64,000 nucleotides of DNA from Mesorhizobium qingshengii (GTDB taxonomy: Bacteria; Pseudomonadota; Alphaproteobacteria; Rhizobiales; Rhizobiaceae), in assembly GCF_027563465.1 (NCBI RefSeq), contig NZ_JAPFQA010000019.1, positions 1-64,000 on the forward strand, in the 5' to 3' direction. Numbering within the stretch: the stretch's first letter is position 1; each line of letters opens with the position of its first letter. The position numbers and the translations under genes were made by a program. Below the pieces are notes generated by a model, which saw only the letters and a list, made by a program, of their open reading frames with translations, was not told the origin of the DNA and did not search any database. Of this stretch, positions 16,766 through 24,822 are shown in pieces.

Positions 16766-16985
16766 TAGCGACGGCCAGCAGGCCATTTACGGTCACCTCG
16801 AGATTGTGAGGACGATCAGGCACCTCCGCGTGCCAGACGGTCTGGTTCGAGCTAGTATCAACGCCCGAGACCAATCCGGCGCCCTCGCTTGTGACGTAGG
16901 CGATGTGGGAGCTTTGCGCGACGGCACCGGTTGGCAGCAGCCACAAGGAAAGGGATGCGTTGACCAATGCCGTCAGCCACGGCAC
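16766..16985 (-). pseudogene. N-terminal fragment of a YVTN-type beta-propeller protein
   Basis: From the ATG at 16985 there is a signal peptide (ALVNASLSLWLLPTGAVAQ), then IAYVTSEGAGLVSGVD and RPHNLEVTVNGLLAVATQG. These are the first blade of a YVTN/YncE-like beta-propeller of the kind linked to PQQ-dependent alcohol metabolism. The frame then enters pdxJ sequence and ends at 16707. Only about 75 residues of a protein usually over 300 remain. The join looks like a deletion between two once separate genes. Confidence 0.7.
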
Positions 16986-17427
16986 CGTTCGGAAGACCTT
17001 TTGTTGCTTCTCCCTGCCATGTCAGCCTCGTCCTCGCTACGGAGACGTAGTGCGGTGGAAAGGGTTTGCCAGGAGGCATGGCGTCATCATTCTAGTGCCT
17101 TGGCGACTCGGCCGTCACATGATTTGCATTCCCAGGACTTGGGCATTTCTACATGCCGCTGCCGCTGTCCAATAGGGGTGCTTTTTCTACGGCTTTCGGT
17201 AATTTCCTGCGTTGCCGACGCCGAGCGATCTCTTCAGATCGGCCGTTTCAAGTTGTAGTTCGCGGCCGGACCCCGGCTTGAGGACGAAACACGAAGTGGC
17301 TCAGCTTGTTGAATAGGCAAAAACCAGTACCCGGCAAAACTCCAAACACTCTTCACAAAAAGGCCTATTTTGTACACGAATTTTTGTTGGTCAACGTCGC
17401 GCAATTTTCAACTCAGGAGGCATTGAG
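16986..17427. other. Gap of 442 bp without a recognisable gene
   Basis: No family was recognised on either strand. The last 100 bp are AT-rich compared with the surroundings and end in an AGGAGG ribosome site (near 17415) for the next gene, so they probably hold its promoter. Confidence 0.4.
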
Positions 17428-17694
17428 ATGATCACCAAGTTATTTTTCGTGGCCGCGGTTTTCTTGGCAGTAGCCGGCGCTGCTCAGGCCCAGAGCATGA
17501 ACGCAGATTGCACGGAAGACAATATGACGAAAATGCAATCCCAGATTGATTCGATGACCAGCGAAAGCCAGAAAGCTCAGAAACAGATGGCAATGGCTGA
17601 CATGGAGAAGGCCAAGGCATCGATGCAGACCAAGGACATGAAAGACTGCAAGGCCCATATGGAAAAGGCCATGAAGGCCATGATGCCGGGCTGA
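17428..17694 (+). CDS. Small Met-rich periplasmic protein
   Basis: This 88-residue protein has a clear signal peptide (LFFVAAVFLAVAGAAQA) and a mature part of about 66 residues, predicted helical, charged and rich in Met (about 13) and Lys. Two Cys residues are present (DCTED and KDCKA). Met-rich exported peptides are often linked to copper in the periplasm, and copper genes are plentiful in this window, but none adjoins this gene. An AGGAGG site stands 7 bp before the ATG. The family was not recognised. Confidence 0.75.
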   Translation: MITKLFFVAAVFLAVAGAAQAQSMNADCTEDNMTKMQSQIDSMTSESQKAQKQMAMADMEKAKASMQTKDMKDCKAHMEKAMKAMMPG

Positions 17695-17915
17695 TCAAAA
17701 CAGCAGCGCTTGTTGACGCGCGTTTGGCGAGAAGGAAGAGGTCGCCTCACCGCCCCCGGCAGCGCTGCCTATCTCCCGGACGCGCTGCCGTCAGATTATT
17801 CACCGGCAGGCACTGAGGTCCACCCAACCGGCGGCGACAGCAGAGTTCCCTTCTGACGGCATGGTGCAAACTCGTCAGCTAGTCACCTTTGGATTCCACT
17901 TGACGTCGCTGCCGA

Positions 17916-18325
17916 TTATTCCCGCAACATGAACCGAAAGGATTGCTGTTTCTCTCCCTGTTGCAGAAAGACCTGCCACCGCCCTCGCATTGGAAAGATT
18001 CCGTTTGCCTGGAGTTGATGGTTTGAGATGAGCTGAACCGCCGGCTTCAGTGGCGGCATGTCATGATCGAGCATGCGGAAGACGAGAGTCGGAGTTTCTG
18101 GACTCCTCTGTGCATCCGTAGCAAGAACCACTATGAACCGCCCAAACGTGTCGACTTGAAGCTCGACCGTGGTCGACGCGTCGCCATCCTTGTACTCGAA
18201 CGAGGTGGGGCTCCCAGGGCCAACGACCGGAAGAGTATCCCGGGCGATGAAGGTACACTAATCAGAATCCCAACGACTCCGAAGAGCACCGTGAACATCA
18301 GAATGATGGCAAGGCGCGGCATCAT
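17916..18325 (-). pseudogene. Small membrane-anchored protein split by one frameshift (FixH/YtkA-like)
   Basis: A good ribosome site (AGGAGAA) precedes the ATG at 18325, which starts a membrane helix (LAIILMFTVLFGVVGILI). At a CCCGGG run near 18240 the coding continues in another frame as TLPVVGPGSPTSFEYKDGD, then FIVVLATDAQRSPET and GIFPMRGRWQVFL, ending at 17916. The beta-rich part with a final FPM-GRW pattern resembles FixH/YtkA-like domains. One missing base would restore about 136 codons, so it may be a recent pseudogene or a sequence error. Confidence 0.55.
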
Positions 18326-18654
18326 GGGTTCTCCTTCATCCTCGCGCTATGAAGGCCGACCGAGTGCGACCTGAGAATGCTGCTGTTACGAGTGGTGCTA
18401 GCCCGATACGGGCGCCGCGTTGTCCGGCAGGCATGATCCTGGAAACCAAGTTGGTCTAGATCATACCTCATCCGATCCAGCTCGCCAGCGGAATGGCCCA
18501 AGCGCCTTGAGACGATCGTCCAGCGCCGAAGGCGTAGTCCGGTGAATGCGACGACAAGCGTTTCCTCTTTCCTTCAGGGAGCATCGAACGGATAGCAGCC
18601 TGAGGAAATCGAAGACTTCAGGAAGCGGCCAATCTGCATACATGACCGAATGGG
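18326..18654. other. Gap of 329 bp without a recognisable gene
   Basis: The minus strand here carries the leader and presumed promoter of the frameshifted small gene. The only longer frames are antisense or run into the BTLCP gene. Nothing further could be supported. Confidence 0.4.
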
Positions 18655-19596
18655 TTACTGCAGACCTTCGCCAGGAGCGACCGATGCGAAGCCGCCTTTG
18701 ATGTCGGCCACCTGCGCTGCACCAGATTTTGCACCGTGGATCCAGGCCCGGTTTGTGCTGACTGAATAGAGCGGCTGATAGGTCGGGAGATCGCTGTCCC
18801 GCAGAACAATGTTGCTGAGGTTGTCCAGAATGAACGTGCCACTGCTCGTGCTTACCGACAGCACCGCATGAAAGAAATTTCTCTTGCGGTCCTGGAGAAC
18901 AACGAGTGACATGCTCTGCGCCGGAATGCCCGCCCTCAGCAGCGCCGTCATCTTGAGTATGGCGAAATCCTCGCAGTCGCCGGCTCGCCGATCGAGGATT
19001 TCCGAAGGCTTCGCCCAATAGTCGAATTTCCCGTAGACTGTGCTGTCTTTCTTGTAAGCGATCAGGCGATTTACGCTGCTGTTGATGTAGGATAGCTTGT
19101 CGCTGAATTCCTTGCCTCGAACCACGTCGATGATAGCGGCAAAAGCGGCGCTCTTGCGCTCGCAGGCGCTGCCCGCCGAACAGCCGACGATCGCCTGGTA
19201 GACAGGCGCCCAGCGTGCCGAAGCGGGAAAGTTGCGCATGGACAAGGCGACCGATCCGAACACACCCGGGATGATCGCCGCCGTCTGCACGGGATCTATG
19301 CCGATATCGCCTTGCGCCATCGAAGGGTCAATCTCTCGATCTGCGATGGCTGGGCCGTAGCCGCCGAGAACCACACCGATCCGGTAGGCTGCGGCAGGCT
19401 GCGATGGCCGTGGCCTTTCCAGCGAAACGCCGCCGAGATAAGACGGCGCCTGGACTTTTTCCAGGAGTGCCCCGGCAGGGGCGGCTGTGCCGAAACCGTT
19501 GTTGGCAAGGGAAGGCTGCGCCAAACCGGCAACGCCGATTGCCAGCAACAGCACTTTGAGCCTGGTTGTTCCCCGAGCAGTGTTTTGTTTTTTCAT
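18655..19596 (-). CDS. Transglutaminase-like cysteine proteinase, BTLCP family (second copy)
   Basis: This 313-residue exported protein is a larger member of the family seen at 2470-3093. It has a signal peptide (LLLAIGVAGLAQPSLA), about 120 residues of variable sequence, and the catalytic domain with C208 in GDCEDFAILK, H243 in FFHAVLSV and D258 in ILDNLSN. Two extra Cys in VGCSAGSACERK may form a disulfide. The ATG at 19596 has an AGGTGGG site before it; a GTG at 19605 is in frame. No adhesin, LapD or membrane partner lies nearby, so its target is unknown. Confidence 0.88.
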   Translation of the reverse strand: MKKQNTARGTTRLKVLLLAIGVAGLAQPSLANNGFGTAAPAGALLEKVQAPSYLGGVSLERPRPSQPAAAYRIGVVLGGYGPAIADREIDPSMAQGDIGIDPVQTAAIIPGVFGSVALSMRNFPASARWAPVYQAIVGCSAGSACERKSAAFAAIIDVVRGKEFSDKLSYINSSVNRLIAYKKDSTVYGKFDYWAKPSEILDRRAGDCEDFAILKMTALLRAGIPAQSMSLVVLQDRKRNFFHAVLSVSTSSGTFILDNLSNIVLRDSDLPTYQPLYSVSTNRAWIHGAKSGAAQVADIKGGFASVAPGEGLQ

Positions 19597-19809
19597 AACG
19601 CCCACCTTTAATCGTGGACGCTACCAATCTTGTCTCAAATTACTGGAAAGGAAGGTAGATACTGTTTCGGAAAGTCGTTCTGTCCATCTTATCTAAAATT
19701 TTAAACAACTTTATACTTACCAGATGGTCACAGGCAACGCGACGCCGGCTCTATCGACACAACTGATATTCGCTCGCGATACCCAAGAGAAACCTGTCGC
19801 GTCTCCAAC

Positions 19810-20256
19810 CTAAATGGTTGCCGGAGGCTGATCGCGGAAAGGCAGAGACGACTGGAGAGACGATACGGCCCGGAAGTTTCGCCAGCGGATGAGGACGGCG
19901 ACCATCGTCACGAGGGCCCCGCCCGCCGCCAGATAAATTCGCACGGGCTCCAGATAGGTCAGCAGCGCGTTTGCGCCGAACATGAAGAGCAGTATCTTGT
20001 TACAGATCGGGCAAGCGATGCCGATGTAGTTGGCAATCCCGCCGACGCTCGCGAGCTTGACCGCGCACGCGGGAACCGGGATCGCCACATAGACCCCAAG
20101 CAAAAGCGCCTGGAGGGTGAGGAACGCGACCTCAAATCCGCTTGTCGGCGTCATTCGGATAAAAAACGGATTGGCCCATAGGGCGGCCACCGTCCCAAGC
20201 ATTGCGAAAGAAACGACCGCGACCAAAGCTCCCTTAAAAAATGAGCCAAACGTCAT
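19810..20256 (-). CDS. Four-helix membrane protein with a CPICNK motif, unknown function
   Basis: About 148 residues with four hydrophobic helices (roughly 5-27, 40-65, 75-100 and 105-125 of the mature frame). Helix three carries IGIACPICNKILLFMFG, a CxxC pair inside or at the edge of the membrane. A further Cys is in PVPACAVKL. I do not recognise a named family. The CxxC could bind metal or act in redox. An AAGGAG site touches the ATG at 20262 but is ideally placed for the ATG at 20256, so I chose the latter. It follows the penicillin-binding protein on the same strand by about 180 bp. Confidence 0.7.
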   Translation of the reverse strand: MTFGSFFKGALVAVVSFAMLGTVAALWANPFFIRMTPTSGFEVAFLTLQALLLGVYVAIPVPACAVKLASVGGIANYIGIACPICNKILLFMFGANALLTYLEPVRIYLAAGGALVTMVAVLIRWRNFRAVSSLQSSLPFRDQPPATI

Positions 20257-20443
20257 TTCCATCTCCTTATTTTGGTATCATTGACAGGCGCGGATAGCTC
20301 GATCCCGACGAGCAAAACGTCCGCAGATGCGACAAGGTTGCGCAAGAAACAGCTGAATATGTGGCTGAGCGGCGTATAAATGCTTGAGGTCCGTCGTGGA
20401 TATCGCACCAATGGCAGCGATGGATATGGCTCGCAGGATTTCC

Positions 20444-22210
20444 TCATTCTGCCGCGGCCTTGCTCGGGGCGGCAACCGTTTGAAGCGCCGGAAGGGTCGG
20501 CTCCGGGGGTAATGGCTGAAAACGCTCGGAACCCCAGGCCGCAATCCTTACCATCGTCGGAAACGGATTGGCCGGCCGCTCTTTTTGCGGTGCGATCGGC
20601 AGAAAGGGTAGAACCCGCGCCATGATGGTCCCGGTCACCGGAACCGCGTTCCAGCCCGAGGTTCTGAACCCGCTGGTTTCCGGTAACCCTTTTGGCTCAT
20701 CGAGAATTGTAAGGAAAAGATAGCGAGGTTTGTCGGCAGGGACTATGCCCATGAAGGCCGTCAGCACCCGGTCTCCCGAGTAGGCGCCATTTACCACTTT
20801 CTCCGAAGTGCCTGTCTTGCCCCCAATAAAATACCCGGCGACATCGGCTTTTTTGGCGGAGCCAACCTCGGCATTCAGGCGCATCAGAAACCGCACCGCT
20901 TCGCCTGTTTGCGGCGTGACCACATCTGTCGCCAAAATGCGTTTCTCGACCGGGGTACCTTCTATGAAGGTCGGCCGGATCAGGCGCCCACCGTTGACAA
21001 TTGCGCTGATAGCCATGCTCGCCTGAAGCGGTGTGACTGCCATGCCGTGGCCAAAGGCGATGGTGGCAGTACTGATCTCACTCCAATTCGGGGGAATGAG
21101 AGGCTGTGCGTTCTCCGGCAGTTCGGTTACGAGACGGTCGAACTGGCCCAGCCGCCTCAAAAAGGCCTTGTGTTTTTCGACGCCCACCCCCATCGCCATT
21201 CGCGCCATGGCGATGTTCGAAGAGTAGATAAATGCTTCGGGAACAAACAAGGGGCGCCCTTGGCCACGGTAGTCGTTGATTGAAAACCGGCCGAAGCGCA
21301 AAGGCTGGCTGGCGTCGAGGACGGAGTGGATGTTGAACACTCCCGAGTCCAGAGCCATGGCGGTGGTCATGGCTTTGAAGGTGGAGCCCATTTCATATGT
21401 GCCGACGCTGACACGATTGATGCGGTCCGGCTTCAATGCGTCGGCGGGAATGTTGGGGTCGAAATCCGGCAGCGAAACAAGCGCGAGCACCTCCCCATTC
21501 GTTACATCCATTACCAGCCCTGCCCCCGCGATAGCTTCGAAACGGGTGACGGCTTTCCTCAATTCATCGCTCAATGCATACTGAACCCTCAGATCCAGAC
21601 TGAGAACAATCGGTTCGAGATTTCGTCGATTGAGGTTCAAGCCAGCGGATCTAAGGTCTTGGAGTCCCTGTTCGTCGATCCAGCGTTCGATGCCGGCGAT
21701 TCCGGCATTGTCTATGTTGACCGACCCCAGGACATGTGCAGCAGCAGGCCCATTGGGATAAAGACGCCGGGTTTCATCCCGAATGCCGACACCTGGAATT
21801 CCAAGTGCCCACAGGCGATCCTTTTCAGCAGGCGTTATGCCACGCTTGATCCAGGTAAAGCCGCTGTTGCTGGCTAGGCGCTTATGAATATCGATCATGT
21901 CTAGGTCGGGAAAGACGCTCGTCAGGCCTTCGGCTGCTTCGTCGACATCGATAATCCGGCGAGGCTCGGCATAGACGGAACGGCTTGCGACATCCATGGC
22001 AAGAGTGACGTTGTTGCGATCGACTATGTCCGGCCGCGCAACAGACGGCGGTACCGCTGCGTACGCTTTATCTGGCCGTTCCATGTTTCCAAGGATCACC
22101 AGGCGTACCCCTATCGCGGCAAAGAAGGCGGAAAACAGCGCCATAACCATGTAGATCCGGACGCGGTAATTGGTGGATAACGGGTTGGTCTGTGAAGACG
22201 AGTCATCCAT
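20444..22210 (-). CDS. Class B penicillin-binding protein (FtsI/PBP3-like D,D-transpeptidase)
   Basis: This 588-residue inner-membrane protein has one N-terminal membrane helix (about 18-40), a PBP dimerisation domain (about 60-220) and a transpeptidase domain. The active-site Ser is S276 in MGSTFKAM, the second motif is YSSNIAM, and the third is K465 in GGKTGTSEK. It cross-links peptidoglycan at the septum or elsewhere. The start at 22210 lies 5 bp after the stop of the transglutaminase-like gene, so the two are in one operon. No ftsL, murE or other dcw genes adjoin, so this is probably an accessory paralogue, not the main division enzyme. Confidence 0.9.
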   Translation of the reverse strand: MDDSSSQTNPLSTNYRVRIYMVMALFSAFFAAIGVRLVILGNMERPDKAYAAVPPSVARPDIVDRNNVTLAMDVASRSVYAEPRRIIDVDEAAEGLTSVFPDLDMIDIHKRLASNSGFTWIKRGITPAEKDRLWALGIPGVGIRDETRRLYPNGPAAAHVLGSVNIDNAGIAGIERWIDEQGLQDLRSAGLNLNRRNLEPIVLSLDLRVQYALSDELRKAVTRFEAIAGAGLVMDVTNGEVLALVSLPDFDPNIPADALKPDRINRVSVGTYEMGSTFKAMTTAMALDSGVFNIHSVLDASQPLRFGRFSINDYRGQGRPLFVPEAFIYSSNIAMARMAMGVGVEKHKAFLRRLGQFDRLVTELPENAQPLIPPNWSEISTATIAFGHGMAVTPLQASMAISAIVNGGRLIRPTFIEGTPVEKRILATDVVTPQTGEAVRFLMRLNAEVGSAKKADVAGYFIGGKTGTSEKVVNGAYSGDRVLTAFMGIVPADKPRYLFLTILDEPKGLPETSGFRTSGWNAVPVTGTIMARVLPFLPIAPQKERPANPFPTMVRIAAWGSERFQPLPPEPTLPALQTVAAPSKAAAE

Positions 22211-22214
22211 GACG

Positions 22215-22958
22215 TTATCCTCTGACGGGATTTTCGCGCGCGCGCAATTCATCGGTCCAGGCGTTGAAAGCGCGGTTGAAGGCCAATGTGCGAGCGCGTT
22301 CCGGCCACCTGATTCCGAAATGTGCGTAAAGATCGGTCCCCGCCTTAAAATCCCCTTGCCGTATGACTCCGTTGGCGCGGGGAGTAATCGCTGGCGTTGG
22401 TTCAATGCCGTCCCAGTTTGCGAGAAAGGGAAATCCTGCTTTGGCAAGCACAGGATCCCAGGTCGGGTCGACCAGCGTCATCTTGCCATTGATCCGGACC
22501 TCCACGGTATCATGAAAGCCGCGGGTTTCGGCCAGGGGTGCAAGCACTGCTTTGGGTATCGGCAGGTCAGCCCAGTCGAATGGCAATTGGATGGGCCGGG
22601 CATCGAACTTTCGGGCTCGCATCAGTCGAAGTAGGGCGGCCGACTTGTGACGGCAATCGCCGCGACCGTTCGCGAAAAGGCTGTCGGGATCACCAGTCCA
22701 CGCCGTTAGCCTATAAGGGAGATTCTGAACGATTTTGAATGCCGCGACCCGCCGGTCACGGTCGGTCAGACCGGCTTCCAGCTTGCCGGCAACCCAGCCG
22801 GTGGAAATTGGTTTGCCTTCGGCACGCAGAGTTGCCATTTCGCGCTCCAACTCGGCGACGCGTGCATCAAGTGGCTCCGAGGTCTGACTTTGCGCTACTG
22901 CGTAAGCAGGCGCGAAAGCAGTCAGGCCGGCGCCGATCAAGAACATCCGCCTGTTCAT
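22215..22958 (-). CDS. Transglutaminase-like domain protein, exported
   Basis: This 247-residue protein begins with a Tat- or Sec-type signal (NRRMFLIGAGLTAFAPAYA), then a short coiled-coil stretch (about 30-48), then a transglutaminase-like fold. The triad is C102 in GRGDCRHKSAAL, H149 in GFHDTVEV and D164 in LVDPTWDP. It could be a protease or amidase acting in the periplasm. It directly precedes the penicillin-binding protein in the same operon, which suggests a shared role at the cell wall. It differs clearly from the two BTLCP proteins: the Cys motif is DCRHK, not DCED. Confidence 0.85.
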   Translation of the reverse strand: MNRRMFLIGAGLTAFAPAYAVAQSQTSEPLDARVAELEREMATLRAEGKPISTGWVAGKLEAGLTDRDRRVAAFKIVQNLPYRLTAWTGDPDSLFANGRGDCRHKSAALLRLMRARKFDARPIQLPFDWADLPIPKAVLAPLAETRGFHDTVEVRINGKMTLVDPTWDPVLAKAGFPFLANWDGIEPTPAITPRANGVIRQGDFKAGTDLYAHFGIRWPERARTLAFNRAFNAWTDELRARENPVRG

Positions 22959-23072
22959 CGAACCCCCTCCAAAAGCGGTGCCATGCTAGGCTGGCTGTGC
23001 CGCAGCCGCTGCGGGATTTCGACCGTCAAGGCCGCCTTGACAAGGATCCGTCTCGGTGCCGTGACGGATCGT

Positions 23073-23990
23073 CTAACGTTGGTTGCTCGCATATGGGCGC
23101 CCCTTCTCAGCCGGATACTGTTTTGCGCGGAGCGACTTCATGCCGGTCATGTCGACGACGGCCGCGCGACCTTTCTTGAGTGAAGGCTGCTTTTCGAACG
23201 CAACAACGACCCCGTTCATGCCACCAAGATCGCAAGATTTGCGCATCGTCAGACCGCCGGTGCCGGCACAGTCTGAAACCAATCCGACATATTCCGGACG
23301 AAGGTTGAATATGAGCAGTCCGCCAGGACACAGCAGGGCTGCGGCTGCGGCCAGAAACGATTTTACATCTGTTTCGAAATAGGCCGCTGCTTGCGAATAG
23401 AGGATGCCGACCGTCCCAGGCGGAATTCCTTGTGTGTCAAGGACCGGCAGGCCCGCAGCTGTGACATAAGGGTGTTCAAAGATCCCCTTTGGCAGGTCGG
23501 CGTGCCACTGCGTCAGATTCGTGAAGTGGAGAAAGACGCTCTGACCAAGATCGCGTTCAAAATGTTTGGCAAGGCCTGCAATATCGCGAGAGCTCCCTGA
23601 CGCAGGGCTTTTCAATCCTGCCCAGCCGCCGCCGACTTCCAGATATCGTAAGGTTCCGTCCGCCTGCAGACGGCGATTCGCTTCGTGGACCAGATCGAAG
23701 CCAAGCTGTTCAGCAAGACGAAACGACCCGCCGCTAGAGGTCCATGTTCCGTCATGAAGAAAGGAAACAAGGGTATCGTAGATCGACCCAGTCTCGCGAA
23801 ACATCGCTTTCAGATACCTGACCGGGTTCCGCCGCGATGGTATCGGTACGTTGGGACGCAGTCTGTGAGCTTGCAGGTCCCGTTTCACGCCCATTCGGAT
23901 CGAGCGCCACGCGGCCTCGTCCGGTTCGTATCCAATGGCTTCGAGGTTGCGTAGAATCAATTTGCGCGCGCGCGCCGCTGCGATGAACAT
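23073..23990 (-). CDS. Putative SAM-dependent methyltransferase-like protein
   Basis: About 305 residues. After a 110-residue N-terminal part the sequence shows YLEVGGGWAGL, which fits methyltransferase motif I, and later CPGGLLIFNLRPEYVG, which fits the motif III region (strand 5). Between these lies a segment naming no known substrate. The C-terminal 60 residues are charged and variable. It sits 113 bp upstream of the transglutaminase-like gene on the same strand and could be co-transcribed. I cannot name a substrate; the methyltransferase call itself rests on two motifs. Confidence 0.6.
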   Translation of the reverse strand: MFIAAARARKLILRNLEAIGYEPDEAAWRSIRMGVKRDLQAHRLRPNVPIPSRRNPVRYLKAMFRETGSIYDTLVSFLHDGTWTSSGGSFRLAEQLGFDLVHEANRRLQADGTLRYLEVGGGWAGLKSPASGSSRDIAGLAKHFERDLGQSVFLHFTNLTQWHADLPKGIFEHPYVTAAGLPVLDTQGIPPGTVGILYSQAAAYFETDVKSFLAAAAALLCPGGLLIFNLRPEYVGLVSDCAGTGGLTMRKSCDLGGMNGVVVAFEKQPSLKKGRAAVVDMTGMKSLRAKQYPAEKGRPYASNQR

Positions 23991-24100
23991 TGTGAAATTC
24001 CGCTATAGCTTCAAATGCCGCCCGCATTGCGGGCGGCGGGTGGGCACTGAGCGGAAGAAGAACAGGCGCCATCGGCGCCGGCAAAAACACACTCAGTGCA

Positions 24101-24436
24101 TCAGCACCAAGCGGATCGCGGAGGGCGATCGAAAGTTATCTGGACTATGCGCACGTCGTCCTGATGGGCAACAAAGGTTGGGCGGTCCTTCATCCCTGCA
24201 ATGTCAATTGCCTGCTGACTGATCATCTCGAAATGATGATCGTGATGCAGAACCTGATGCGACAAAGCGCCCGCATCCTTGGATCCCTGATCGTGAACGT
24301 GAGTGAGCTGCGCGAGTGGAAGATCGACAGCCTCAAGCGCCGGCGGATGCGCAGCAAATGCCAACAACAGCATCACCAAAGTGATGGCTGCAGCAATTAG
24401 GCGACGGGCCGGCCAAGCTGAGCGAGGAATGCGCAT
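24101..24436 (-). CDS. Small His-rich exported protein, possible metal binder
   Basis: About 111 residues with a signal peptide (RLIAAAITLVMLLLAFAAHP) followed by a mature part with His clusters: THVHDQG, and LSHQVLHHDHHFEM. Such short His-rich exported proteins are often found with metal efflux systems. None is adjacent here; the nearest copper genes are 5 kb away. I chose the ATG at 24436 since the signal peptide starts right after it. The C-terminus (PPRSAWC) lacks features. It was not recognised as a named family. Confidence 0.55.
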   Translation of the reverse strand: MRIPRSAWPARRLIAAAITLVMLLLAFAAHPPALEAVDLPLAQLTHVHDQGSKDAGALSHQVLHHDHHFEMISQQAIDIAGMKDRPTFVAHQDDVRIVQITFDRPPRSAWC

Positions 24437-24454
24437 AGTTCCAGTTTGCATCAC

Positions 24455-24822
24455 ATTGTTAAGGTCTGGTTAAGGCCAGACAGCTTCGCCGAATCGTAAG
24501 GCGTCACTTAGTCTAGGGATAATCCCAGGCGCTCAACGTGTCCATGCATTCGTGCGACGGAGCATCGCATGTTCGCGGCGACGCCTGGCGTTGCCGCCTT
24601 GGCCTTCCCTCGCCGAAGATCACCCTTGGCGACGGCGGTGGCCGGGGGGCCTTCGACGGTGCTATTCTTTGGATCCAGCTCCTATGATGCAAGGCATGCA
24701 CTGAACCCTGGAACCCGTTCTGTGATTTTGTGGCAAGCGCCCTTGCCGCGGGTCACGGTAACACGCCAAAATGCACCTTGGCGGTTGCAGTTCGCAAGCG
24801 AGCGCAGCTTAGGGAGGTCGGC
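24455..24822. other. Gap of 368 bp between divergent genes
   Basis: This stretch separates the His-rich gene (minus) from the nuclease-like gene (plus) and must carry both promoters. Frames in it show no family match. An AGGGAGG ribosome site at 24811-24817 belongs to the plus-strand gene. Confidence 0.4.

Noticed and set aside
24017-24037. GC-rich 9-bp hairpin
   Set aside because: There is no T run and it lies downstream of no clear stop codon on the right strand, so I do not call it a terminator.
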